This document shows, one piece after another, positions 55,186-63,782 of a stretch of 64,000 nucleotides of DNA (its first letter is position 1; each line of letters starts with the position of its first letter). Origin of the DNA: Denitrificimonas caeni DSM 24390 (GTDB taxonomy: Bacteria > Pseudomonadota > Gammaproteobacteria > Pseudomonadales > Pseudomonadaceae); assembly GCF_000421765.1 (NCBI RefSeq), contig NZ_ATXQ01000003.1, forward strand, positions 186,001 to 250,000, in the 5' to 3' direction. The notes beneath the pieces are model-generated. The model was given only the letters and a program-made list of their open reading frames with translations. It was not told the origin of the DNA and ran no database searches. The translations under genes and the position numbers were made by a program.

Positions 55186-57240
55186 TTAATCCAGTACAGA
55201 AATATCTGCTACACCTAAGAACAAGCCGCGCAACTGCGCCAATAAGGCATGACGATTGGCACGTACTTCAGGATTTTCAGCGTTAACCATCACTGCGGTA
55301 AAGAACGCATCCACCGGCTCATGCAGGCTGGCTAAGCGGGTTAATGCTTCAGTGTACTGACGCTCGGCAGCCAATGGTTGTACCGCCTGCAACGCCTGCT
55401 GTAAGGCTGCGTACAAAGCAAATTCGGTTGGGCTGTCGAAGTAATGCGCTTGCACCGTTGTGCTCTGCTCGGTGGCACTTTTACCCAGCAAGTTCGATAC
55501 ACGCTTATTGGCTGCAGCCAAAGCTTGCGCTTCTGGCAAGGCACGGAAGTTTTGCACCGCTTGCACACGCTGATCAAAGTCCAAGGGCGACATAGGGTGC
55601 ACCGCACGCACTGCTTGATACACCGCAACATCAACACCGGCATCTTCATAACGGGCGCGCAGACGATCAAAAATGAAGTCGAGGATTTTTTCTGCCAAGC
55701 CTTTGCTCTCGATCTTATCGCCATACTGGGTAATCGCGATAGCCACCAAATAGGCCAGATCAATGTCTAAATCTTTTTCAATCAATACACGCAAAATACC
55801 CAAAGCAGCACGGCGCAAGGCGTAAGGATCTTTACTGCCGGTTGGCAACATGCCAATTCCAAAAATACCCACCAAGGTATCCAGCTTATCCGCCACTGCT
55901 AACGCCGCACCGGTTAAGGTTGTCGGTAATTCAGCGCCAGCACCACGTGGCATATATTGCTCATTAAGTGCTAAAGCGATATCACCAGGCTCACCATCAT
56001 TTTGCGCATAGTAGAAGCCGGCGATGCCCTGCATTTCCGGGAACTCACCGACCATCTCCGTAGCTAAATCGCACTTCGACAGTAAACCAGCACGTGCAGC
56101 ATGCTCAGGATTACTACCGATTTTCTCAGCAATCACTGCCGCCAGTTTAGAAACGCGAACAGCTTTATCGTAAACACTGCCCAACTGCGCTTGGAACACT
56201 ACATTCTGTAGGCGCTCATTAAACGCCTCTAAAGGCTGCTTTTGATCTTGCAGATAGAAGAACTCGGCATCGGTGAGACGCGGACGCACAACTTTCTCGT
56301 TACCGGAAATCACTTGTTGCGGATCGCGGCTTTCAATATTCGAGACGGTAATAAAACGTGGCAGCAACGCACCTTTGCTATCCAACAAGCAGAAATACTT
56401 CTGGTTGTCTTGCATGGTGATAATCAAGGCTTCTTGTGGCACATCCAAGAAATGCTCTTCAAATGAGCACACCAACGGCACTGGCCACTCCACCAATGCG
56501 GTCACTTCATCCAGCAAAGCTGGCGGCACAATCGCGGTACCTTGTTGCTCGGCAGCAAGCACATCAACACGCTTTTGAATTAAGCTGCGACGCTCAGCAA
56601 AATCGACCAGCACATAGGCTTTGCGCAGCGCTTCGACATAATCGCAGGGCTGGTTGAGCACGACATCACTGTTGTGATGGAAACGGTGGCCACGTGAGGC
56701 GCGACCGGCGGTTTGCGCCAAAATTGTGCAATCCACGACATCGTTACCAAACAGCATCACCAACCATTGGGTCGGACGCACAAACTCTTCTTTACGAGCG
56801 CCCCAACGCATGCGTTTAGGAATCGGTAAAGCACTGAGCGACTCTTCAACAATCGCTGGCAACAAGCCTACAGTCGCCTGCCCTGGAATATGTTGTTCAA
56901 AGCGTAATTTAGCGCCGCTGCGATCAATTTCACCAATATCCACGCCACATTTACGCGCAAAACCTAGCGCTGCTTGCGTCGGCTCACCTTGCTCATCAAA
57001 CGCGGCTTGTACTGGCGGACCATCAATGGCTTGGCTACGATCATCCTGGCGCTCAGCCAGTTGGCTAATCAGCACTGCTAAACGACGCGGTGCGGCAAAA
57101 ACCTGGACATTGCCATGGCTTAAGCCGGCCGCTTTGAGGCCTTTGGTAATGCCATCACGAAATGCCTTGGCTAGGGTATTGAGGGCTTTGGGTGGTAGCT
57201 CTTCGGTACCCAGCTCCACTAAAAAATCACGCGCACTCAT
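55186..57240 (-). CDS. glyS: Glycyl-tRNA synthetase beta subunit
   Basis: 684 residues, full length. The start [16 protein letters not shown] and middle blocks ([31 protein letters not shown]) are typical; the C-terminal anticodon-binding region begins near residue 580. It supports tRNA binding for the alpha2beta2 synthetase. Start ATG overlaps the glyQ stop by four bases. Confidence 0.96.
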   Translation of the reverse strand: MSARDFLVELGTEELPPKALNTLAKAFRDGITKGLKAAGLSHGNVQVFAAPRRLAVLISQLAERQDDRSQAIDGPPVQAAFDEQGEPTQAALGFARKCGVDIGEIDRSGAKLRFEQHIPGQATVGLLPAIVEESLSALPIPKRMRWGARKEEFVRPTQWLVMLFGNDVVDCTILAQTAGRASRGHRFHHNSDVVLNQPCDYVEALRKAYVLVDFAERRSLIQKRVDVLAAEQQGTAIVPPALLDEVTALVEWPVPLVCSFEEHFLDVPQEALIITMQDNQKYFCLLDSKGALLPRFITVSNIESRDPQQVISGNEKVVRPRLTDAEFFYLQDQKQPLEAFNERLQNVVFQAQLGSVYDKAVRVSKLAAVIAEKIGSNPEHAARAGLLSKCDLATEMVGEFPEMQGIAGFYYAQNDGEPGDIALALNEQYMPRGAGAELPTTLTGAALAVADKLDTLVGIFGIGMLPTGSKDPYALRRAALGILRVLIEKDLDIDLAYLVAIAITQYGDKIESKGLAEKILDFIFDRLRARYEDAGVDVAVYQAVRAVHPMSPLDFDQRVQAVQNFRALPEAQALAAANKRVSNLLGKSATEQSTTVQAHYFDSPTEFALYAALQQALQAVQPLAAERQYTEALTRLASLHEPVDAFFTAVMVNAENPEVRANRHALLAQLRGLFLGVADISVLD

Positions 57241-58184
57241 TGTTCAATCTCCAGCTTAGCCAATACTTCATCACGTAATGCTTCAGGTGCCATCGGGAAG
57301 CCTAATTTCGCCCGTGCTTCTAAATAGCTTTGTGCTACAGCGCGCGCCAAAGTGCGCACACGTAAAATATAGCGCTGGCGTTCAGTTACAGAAATCGCGC
57401 GGCGTGCATCCAACAAGTTAAAGGTATGCGAGGCTTTCAACACCATTTCATAGCTGGGCAACGGCAGATTTAACAGGCTTAGACGACTGGCTTCACTTTC
57501 ATAAAAATCAAACAGCTCAAACATTTTATCAACGTTGGCGTGTTCAAAGTTATAGGTGGACTGCTCCACTTCGTTCTGATGGAAGACATCGCCATAGGTC
57601 ACTTTACCAAATGGGCCGTCGGTCCAAACCAAGTCGTACACCGAATCTACACCTTGGATATACATGGCCAAACGCTCAAGACCGTAGGTGATTTCACCAG
57701 TGACCGGGTAGCACTCAATACCGCCGACTTGCTGGAAGTAGGTAAATTGGGTGACTTCCATGCCGTTGAGCCAGATTTCCCAACCCAAACCCCAAGCACC
57801 TAAAGTTGGCGATTCCCAGTTGTCTTCAACGAAACGGATGTCGTGCACCAGCGGGTCAATACCAATATGACGTAAAGATTCTAAATACAAATCTTGGATA
57901 TTGTCTGGGTTAGGTTTAAGCACCACTTGGAACTGATAATAATGTTGCAAGCGGTTGGGGTTGTTACCGTAACGACCATCGGTTGGGCGGCGCGAAGGCT
58001 GTACATAAGCAGCGTTCCAGGTTTCCGGTCCGAGAGCACGTAAAAAGGTTGCAGTATGGAAGGTGCCAGCACCCATTTCCATATCATAAGGTTGCAACAC
58101 CACACAGCCCTGCTCAGCCCAGAAGCTCTGCAAGGTGAGAATCAGATCTTGGAAGGTACGCACGGGGGCGGTTGTTTGGGTCAC
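57237..58184 (-). CDS. glyQ: Glycyl-tRNA synthetase alpha subunit
   Basis: 315 residues from GTG 58184. It holds the catalytic site that attaches glycine to tRNA-Gly. [61 protein letters not shown] and [12 protein letters not shown] are class II synthetase motifs in this subunit. First gene of glyQ-glyS-gmhB-acyltransferase; the promoter should be in the 605-base gap upstream, which also holds hairpin elements C and B. Confidence 0.96.
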   Translation of the reverse strand: MTQTTAPVRTFQDLILTLQSFWAEQGCVVLQPYDMEMGAGTFHTATFLRALGPETWNAAYVQPSRRPTDGRYGNNPNRLQHYYQFQVVLKPNPDNIQDLYLESLRHIGIDPLVHDIRFVEDNWESPTLGAWGLGWEIWLNGMEVTQFTYFQQVGGIECYPVTGEITYGLERLAMYIQGVDSVYDLVWTDGPFGKVTYGDVFHQNEVEQSTYNFEHANVDKMFELFDFYESEASRLSLLNLPLPSYEMVLKASHTFNLLDARRAISVTERQRYILRVRTLARAVAQSYLEARAKLGFPMAPEALRDEVLAKLEIEQ

Positions 58185-58399
58185 GGTATATATCCACTAT
58201 TAAAGACGGGCAGAAAGTTCAAGAGTATACCCCAAATACAGGTGTTCCCGCAGCGGGTATTGCTCAGTTAAAGCGCATTATTGATGTTGAATGACGGGGT
58301 TTGTTCACTTTATCTCAGCCTTAGTAATTCTTTAGCTGCGATATAACCAGTTCACACATCTAGATTGCGTAAAGTGTGCTGTGCATATTTGCGTAAAAC

Positions 58400-58499
58400 G
58401 TACTGCGCTATAGCTGTTTTCCGTCGATGAACCCATCCAAGGTTCAACTCCGGCGCTACGTCATCCATGACTTCGCTCGTCACAACTATAGCGCAGCAC
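58400..58499 (-). repeat. Intergenic hairpin element, copy C (inverted)
   Basis: 100 bases in inverted orientation to copies A and B. Its arms (GTGCTGCGCTATAGTTGT and complement of GTACTGCGCTATAGCTGT) pair at 16 of 18 positions, with a perfect 11-bp run. The core has GGATGACGTAGCGCCGGAG and the inner stem TGAACC/GGTTCA. It is in the 605-base gap between glyQ and the sulfatase, which otherwise has no gene. Confidence 0.85.
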
Positions 58500-58652
58500 T
58501 CGTTGATCATTTGTGCTGCCAGCTAGATCGCACTTGGCTGAGCGGGCACTATCGGCGCAGGCCTGCATGTTGATCATGTGCATCGATTTTGCACATCAAA
58601 AGCTCGCAAAGAGCCTCATAAAAATAGCGCAAACAATACAAATATTTGAGAA

Positions 58653-58751
58653 GTGTCTCGCGGGTGACGTGACAAGCGCAGCTATGGATGGCGCAGCGCC
58701 CGAATTGAGCTAGGATGGCCCGTTGAGGGGAAAACGGCACTCCCGAGATAC
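58653..58751 (+). repeat. Intergenic hairpin element, copy B
   Basis: 99 bases. Arms GTGTCTCGCGGGTGACGT and the complement of GTATCTCGGGAGTGCCGT pair at 14 of 18 positions although the arm sequence is unlike A and C. The core GGATGGCGCAGCGCCCGAATTGAG is close to A. It ends 38 bases before the sulfatase stop codon, so it may also end or protect that transcript. Confidence 0.8.
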
Positions 58752-58789
58752 GCCAAGCACCGATATTGATATCCGCTTTATTTGCTTCT

Positions 58790-60841
58790 TTAATTTGGCA
58801 GCACGATGCCAAAATTGGCCACCGGCTTTTCAAACAAACTGAAAAATCGTAGTAAATCGATCTTACTGCCATCAATGCTTAAATCATCGGATAGCAGCAT
58901 CTCTTTAGCGCCAGCCTCACCAATCAACATGTCGACGAATAACGGATGAGTCAAATTCAGAGTGGCGTGGACTTTCTCGGTTAGCGGCGCTGTATCATCC
59001 AATAAACGGTGATGCAGAACTGAGTTTTCAATCCACAATAAATAGCTTTCATTCAGGTCGGTAAAGTGAATTTTAATATGCCAGTTTTTGTCAGCCGCAT
59101 CTTCAGCCTTTAAACGAACCGCAAGGGTATCGAAAAAGTTACTTAGTGGCGTTTGCAAAAACGGGTCTTTCATCGCCGCCAACTCAACTCCAGCAGCAGA
59201 TGTTCCTTCACGCAACTCCAAAGCTGCGGTCAAATAGACGTCTCGCCATGGTCCAGACTCAGCTTGGTAACCTAGCTGATCATAGGTGCTTGCCAGTAGT
59301 TTACGAGCGGCAATATGACTGGCATCAGCAAATACTAAATGGTTTAGCAGCTCAGCAGTCCAGCGATAATTGCCCTGATCAAAGGCAACTTGAGCCTGTA
59401 CCAACATTTTCTCCGCACCGCCTGCCAGCTCAACGTAGGCCACAGCACGCTGAGAGTCCGGCAATGGATCTAAGTGCGCGGGATTGGCATCGTACCAGCC
59501 TAAATACGCTTGATACACAGCGCGCACATTATGTTTAACAGTGCCGTAATATTCACGATTAGAAAACACCGTAGCCAAACTGGCTGGCAACGTTATGTCT
59601 TCGGCAATTGCGCCTGGAGTCATGCCTTTATTCATGCGACGTACACTTTGATCATGAATAAATTTATAGGTATCGCGCTGTTGCTTTAAAAATGTCTGAA
59701 TCCGCTCCTGCCCCCACATCGGCCAGTGATGACTGGCAAAATACACATCAGCATCCGCAAATAAATTACGCGCCTCTTCGATGTAACCACTCCACTTCAG
59801 CGCGTCACGAATCTTGGCACCACGCAGGGTATATAGATTATGCATATTGCGTGACACCACCTCTGCGCCACCAAAGGCCTTGTATTGCGGCAAGTAAAAA
59901 GTAAACTCCGCTGGCGCTTCCGAGTCTGGCGTGTACTGAAACTGAAACTCAACACCATCTATATTCAAATCTGTGGGTGTATTACTGACTAACTGATTCG
60001 GCTCAGCAATACTAAAGCCACCGAAAGCAGGTCCCTTGCCTAGGCCGCTACCAACATGGCCGAACGGGTTACGCTCAAGGTTTTTACCGTACATATACAC
60101 TGCACGACGCCCCATCGCGACACCGGCAAGAATGTTTTCACTGGTAGCCTCTTCCATAAACCCAGCTGGCGCGATCACTGGAATCTTTTTCTCGGCAATA
60201 TCTTGCAGGCTGACAATACCTAACACCCCACCAAAATGATCAATATGGCTGTGGGTAAATACAATAGCGCTGATATTCGTGTTGTTCGGATAACGCTCCG
60301 CTAAATGTTGCATGGCAAAATCAAACGCGTAACGCGCAGTTTCTTTGGATGTCATGGTGTCGACGACAATCCAGCCATTGTCACCTTTAATCAAGGTCAT
60401 GTTAGATAAATCAAAACCACGCACTTGGTAAATACCGGGCGTCACTTCAAACAGACCGTGAATATTATTCAACTTAGCCTGTCGCCATAGGCTCGGGTTT
60501 ACCGTATCAGGCGCATCCCCTTGGATAAAACCATAAGCGGGCATGTCCCACACGTTTTTAGTCGGATCGCGCAAAGACTTGATCTGTAAGTTTTCAGGAC
60601 TGGCAATTAGACCGCGACGTGCATCCTCAAAATCCTGCTGGTCGGCCAAATTCAACTGCTTACCAACTTGGCGGTTAGCCTTGATGGTATCTACAGTCGC
60701 AGCACGCTCGCTCTCATCAACGCTGATGTGTAGCGAAGACGGATCACAGGCTGTTATCAATAAACTGCCACTCAAAAGTAAAAGTCGACTTAAGCTCTGA
60801 GCACAAACATAAGTAGCTGCCGAAGATATTGTTTTTATCAT
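58790..60841 (-). CDS. Predicted alkylsulfatase lipoprotein (SdsA1/BDS1-type metallo-beta-lactamase fold)
   Basis: 683 residues from ATG 60841, with GGAG seven bases upstream. A leader ends in LITAC with Cys32 as lipidation site. The metallo-beta-lactamase domain has FTHSHIDHFGG (metal ligands His197, His199, Asp201, His202), later EVVSRNMHNLYTLRGAKIRDALKW and ASHHWPMWG typical of linear alkylsulfatases, a dimerisation helical part, and a C-terminal SCP2-like domain (about 550-680) that holds the alkyl chain. It should split dodecyl sulfate-like detergents into alcohol and sulfate in the periplasm or at the outer membrane. It lies 63 bases behind the TetR gene and probably shares its promoter. 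Confidence 0.88.
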   Translation of the reverse strand: MIKTISSAATYVCAQSLSRLLLLSGSLLITACDPSSLHISVDESERAATVDTIKANRQVGKQLNLADQQDFEDARRGLIASPENLQIKSLRDPTKNVWDMPAYGFIQGDAPDTVNPSLWRQAKLNNIHGLFEVTPGIYQVRGFDLSNMTLIKGDNGWIVVDTMTSKETARYAFDFAMQHLAERYPNNTNISAIVFTHSHIDHFGGVLGIVSLQDIAEKKIPVIAPAGFMEEATSENILAGVAMGRRAVYMYGKNLERNPFGHVGSGLGKGPAFGGFSIAEPNQLVSNTPTDLNIDGVEFQFQYTPDSEAPAEFTFYLPQYKAFGGAEVVSRNMHNLYTLRGAKIRDALKWSGYIEEARNLFADADVYFASHHWPMWGQERIQTFLKQQRDTYKFIHDQSVRRMNKGMTPGAIAEDITLPASLATVFSNREYYGTVKHNVRAVYQAYLGWYDANPAHLDPLPDSQRAVAYVELAGGAEKMLVQAQVAFDQGNYRWTAELLNHLVFADASHIAARKLLASTYDQLGYQAESGPWRDVYLTAALELREGTSAAGVELAAMKDPFLQTPLSNFFDTLAVRLKAEDAADKNWHIKIHFTDLNESYLLWIENSVLHHRLLDDTAPLTEKVHATLNLTHPLFVDMLIGEAGAKEMLLSDDLSIDGSKIDLLRFFSLFEKPVANFGIVLPN

Positions 60842-60904
60842 TATAAACTCCAATATCGCAGAAATAATGACCAAAAAAATATCAGGTCACTATGGAACTT
60901 GTCT

Positions 60905-61609
60905 CTACTGGCTAGGGAGAGGAAAAATCTCATTGAGTGATAACTGATACTTTTGTAACAGTTCATCCACTTCGGGACGTGCTTGTGCGCTGACATATTC
61001 ACGCTCGAGCATCAGCACTTGATAGATGGCGCGGCGTAGCATTGCCGGAGTTAGATCGGTTGAATCTTTTTGCATACTGCATACAAAAGGTACCCAAGCG
61101 GTGAGTATCACCCAAGAGTTAAGAACTAAAGCCTCAATACTGGCCGCATCAATACGCAAAATACCGGCATCAGCAAAGCCTTGATAAATGCCTTGCGCAT
61201 TGCTCAAGCAGCGCTGTGCCAAAGTTTGATAACGCTGAGCCAACTCAGTATCGGCGGCTAATAAATGCTGCATATCACGGTGCAAAAAGCGATAACCCCA
61301 AAGAGCGGTGAGCAGCGCTTCCAATAAAAAGGCCTTATCAGCAACGGTCATCACTCGATCTTGAGGGCGCTGTAAAAACTGATCAACCAATTGCTCATAT
61401 TGACTAAAAAGCTCGAGCACAATCGTCTGCTTGTTACGAAAGTGGTAGTACAGGTTGCCAGGTGAGATACCTAGATGCGCAGCAATATGATTGGTGGTGA
61501 CCTGCCTCTCACCCTGTTGATTAAACAACTCAAGCGCAGTCTGCACAATGCGCTGACGCGTGCTTAATCTGCTGTTTTGCTGCGTATGTTCTGCTATTTG
61601 CTCTACCAA
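60905..61609 (-). CDS. laoR: TetR-family regulator LaoR-like
   Basis: 234 residues, TTG start with AGAGAGG six bases upstream. The N-terminal helix-turn-helix has TTNHIAAHLGISPGNLYYHFRNKQTI; the remainder is a helical ligand domain. In P. aeruginosa the LaoABCR system uses a TetR repressor for long-chain alcohol oxidation genes. Here the gene is divergent from the aldehyde dehydrogenase, and two identical palindromes lie between them, so it most likely represses both units until an alcohol, aldehyde or acyl-CoA binds. The ligand is inference. Confidence 0.8.
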   Translation of the reverse strand: MVEQIAEHTQQNSRLSTRQRIVQTALELFNQQGERQVTTNHIAAHLGISPGNLYYHFRNKQTIVLELFSQYEQLVDQFLQRPQDRVMTVADKAFLLEALLTALWGYRFLHRDMQHLLAADTELAQRYQTLAQRCLSNAQGIYQGFADAGILRIDAASIEALVLNSWVILTAWVPFVCSMQKDSTDLTPAMLRRAIYQVLMLEREYVSAQARPEVDELLQKYQLSLNEIFPLPSQ

Positions 61610-61674
61610 TCTAGCCTCTCTTTGCTATCCGCTGGACACATCACGCCTGCTCTACTGCATTATCACTTGAGCAC

Positions 61675-61692
61675 TTAGAGCAAATACTCTAA
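61675..61692. promoter_or_regulatory. TetR operator 1
   Basis: TTAGAGCAAATACTCTAA, an 18-bp palindrome with 6-bp perfect arms, 66 bases upstream of the TetR start codon. An identical copy starts 31 bases further on. Confidence 0.8.
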
Positions 61693-61697
61693 TGCAC

Positions 61698-61726
61698 TTG
61701 ACCAATTAGAGCAAATACTCTAAAAC
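61698..61726 (+). promoter_or_regulatory. Candidate promoter of the laoCBA unit
   Basis: TTGACC (61698-61703), a 17-base spacer and TAAAAC (61721-61726). Operator 2 lies between the two boxes, so a bound repressor would block RNA polymerase. Confidence 0.55.
61706..61723. promoter_or_regulatory. TetR operator 2
   Basis: A second perfect copy of TTAGAGCAAATACTCTAA, 31 bases (about three helical turns) from operator 1 and 37 bases before the aldehyde dehydrogenase ATG. Same-face spacing suggests paired binding. Confidence 0.8.
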
Positions 61727-61759
61727 ATCAGTTATATTTATTTGTTTGCGAGTTTAATC

Positions 61760-63166
61760 ATGCCCAACAACACGCCGATCAGTGCTTTAAATGACTTACT
61801 AAGCGCGCAACAACACGCTTATCAAGCACAGTTGATGCCCAGTGCTGAGCAACGCATTGAATGGCTTAAGGCTTTACGCACAGTACTCGCCAGCGAACAA
61901 AAGTTGCTATGCGACACCATTAGTGCGGATTTCAGTCATCGCAGCCACGACGAAACACTCTTAGCTGAATTAATGCCTAGCTTGGAAGGCATTGATTATG
62001 CCTGTAAGCGCATTAAGCGCTGGATGAAACCGGTTAAACGTAAAGTCGGCTTAGCCTTTCAACCTGCCTCAGCAAAAATCGTCTACCAACCGCTCGGCGT
62101 CGTCGGCGTGATTGTGCCGTGGAACTACCCACTCTTTTTAAGTATTGGCCCATTAACTGGCGCACTGGCTGCTGGCAATCGGGTGATGATCAAAATGAGC
62201 GAGCACACCCCGCGCACCGCGCAGTTGCTAAAAGAGTTATTAGCCCGTGTTTTCCCAGAAGATTTAGTCTGCGTGGTGCAAGGTGAAGCCGATCTCGCTG
62301 CAGCTTTCTCTGAGCTGCCTTTCGATCACCTACTGTTTACCGGTTCAACCCAGGTCGGTAAACATGTGATGCGCGCCGCGGCGAAAAACCTCACGCCTGT
62401 GACATTAGAACTCGGCGGTAAATCACCGGCGATTATCAGCGCCGATATACCCATGGCCGACGCCGTAGAGCGAATTGCTTTTGGTAAAATGGTTAACTCT
62501 GGGCAAACCTGCGTCGCACCTGATTATATTTTAGTGCCGCACGCGCGCATCGATGAGTTTGTTGAGGCGATGCGCAGCACTGTACGCAAATTCTATCCAA
62601 AACTGGCTGACAACCCTGATTACACTGCGATTATCAATCCACAACACCAACAACGCTTGCAAGACACCATTGATAACGCCACCAGCCAAGGGGCAGAGGC
62701 GATTGCTATCCACGCCGAAGGCCAAGGTCAACGTTTACCCCTCACTTTACTGCTGAATGTCAGCGATGACATGCGCGTCATGCAGGATGAAATCTTTGGG
62801 CCTGTGTTACCCATCGTGGGCTATCAAACCCTGGATGACGCCTTAACTTATATTCGCCAGCGTCCACGTCCTTTAGCGCTGTATTACTTTGGCTATGAGT
62901 CTAGCGAGCAGCAGCATGTACTGCACAACAGTCATGCTGGTGGCGTCTGCATCAACGATACTTTGCTGCATGTTGCGCAGCATGATTTACCCTTTGGCGG
63001 TATTGGTCCATCCGGTATGGGCCACTATCACGCTCACGAAGGTTTCTTAACCTTTAGCCACAGCAAGTCGGTGTTTAGCAAACAGCGTTTAAATGCCGCC
63101 AAACTGATTTACCCACCTTACGGCGGTTGGCTGCAGAAACTGATTCTGAAATTCTTTTTACGTTAA
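61760..63166 (+). CDS. laoC: Aldehyde dehydrogenase (coniferyl aldehyde dehydrogenase-like), LaoC-type
   Basis: 468 residues from ATG 61760 (MPNNTPISALND); a TTG 18 bases upstream is also in frame. It oxidises long-chain aldehydes to fatty acids. VPWNYPLFLSIGPL, FTGSTQVGKHVM, the general-base Glu in TLELGGKSP, the nucleophile Cys in NSGQTCVAPDY, and EIFGPVLPI are the normal ALDH motifs. The hydrophobic C-terminus (YPPYGGWLQKLILKFFLR) may anchor it at the inner membrane, as in class 3 fatty aldehyde dehydrogenases. First gene of the operon with laoB and laoA. Confidence 0.88.
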   Translation: MPNNTPISALNDLLSAQQHAYQAQLMPSAEQRIEWLKALRTVLASEQKLLCDTISADFSHRSHDETLLAELMPSLEGIDYACKRIKRWMKPVKRKVGLAFQPASAKIVYQPLGVVGVIVPWNYPLFLSIGPLTGALAAGNRVMIKMSEHTPRTAQLLKELLARVFPEDLVCVVQGEADLAAAFSELPFDHLLFTGSTQVGKHVMRAAAKNLTPVTLELGGKSPAIISADIPMADAVERIAFGKMVNSGQTCVAPDYILVPHARIDEFVEAMRSTVRKFYPKLADNPDYTAIINPQHQQRLQDTIDNATSQGAEAIAIHAEGQGQRLPLTLLLNVSDDMRVMQDEIFGPVLPIVGYQTLDDALTYIRQRPRPLALYYFGYESSEQQHVLHNSHAGGVCINDTLLHVAQHDLPFGGIGPSGMGHYHAHEGFLTFSHSKSVFSKQRLNAAKLIYPPYGGWLQKLILKFFLR

Positions 63167-63183
63167 GACGACGAGGCCAAAGC

Positions 63184-63729
63184 ATGTCGCATGTTGCTCA
63201 GAGTACCGAGTTTTCTCGGCGCAGCTTTCTCAAACTTAGCGCTGTTTCTGCGGCGAGCTTAAGTGTGCTCAGTTTATCGGCAAGTCTGACCGGCTGTAGC
63301 AACGATCCTGCCAGCAACGGTTTTCTTGTGCTGCGCAGTGATGACATCCTGTGTTTATCGGCGATCTTGCCGGTGCTGTATAGCGGCGCAGTTGCTGCTG
63401 AGCAGATGAATAGCAACCTACACAGCACGCTGCGCGCCATCGACAATAGCCTCGCCAGTTTTTCGCCCGAGATGCGCAAACTGACCGTGCAACTCTTTGA
63501 TGTGCTCAATAACCCGCTAACGCGCGGCCCACTCACGGGTGTTTGGGGGGCTTGGTCGCAAGCGTCATCAGCCGATGTTCAACAGTTTCTCAAACGCTGG
63601 GAAAACAGTCGTTTTGATTTATTAAAAATGGGTCATAACGCTCTATTGCAACTGGCGATGCTGGCTCACTATGGACAGCCAAGTTCCTGGCAACACTGCG
63701 GTTATCCTGGCCCACCGGTGCTGCAGTAA
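63184..63729 (+). CDS. laoB: Tat-signal small subunit/partner of the GMC alcohol oxidoreductase, LaoB-like
   Basis: 181 residues from ATG 63184, GAGG upstream. The N-terminus has the twin-arginine motif SRRSFLK, then a hydrophobic run ending in LTGC, so it may be a Tat-exported lipoprotein (Cys near residue 39). The mature part is helical without known catalytic residues and resembles the small subunits that pair with membrane GMC dehydrogenases. It lies between the aldehyde dehydrogenase and the GMC gene, as in the P. aeruginosa lao locus. It probably helps fold or export the large subunit, or moves electrons. Confidence 0.72.
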   Translation: MSHVAQSTEFSRRSFLKLSAVSAASLSVLSLSASLTGCSNDPASNGFLVLRSDDILCLSAILPVLYSGAVAAEQMNSNLHSTLRAIDNSLASFSPEMRKLTVQLFDVLNNPLTRGPLTGVWGAWSQASSADVQQFLKRWENSRFDLLKMGHNALLQLAMLAHYGQPSSWQHCGYPGPPVLQ

Positions 63730-63782
63730 TTTTAAATAGCTTGTTCAAGTCACTTTTATCACAACAATAATAGAGAACACTT

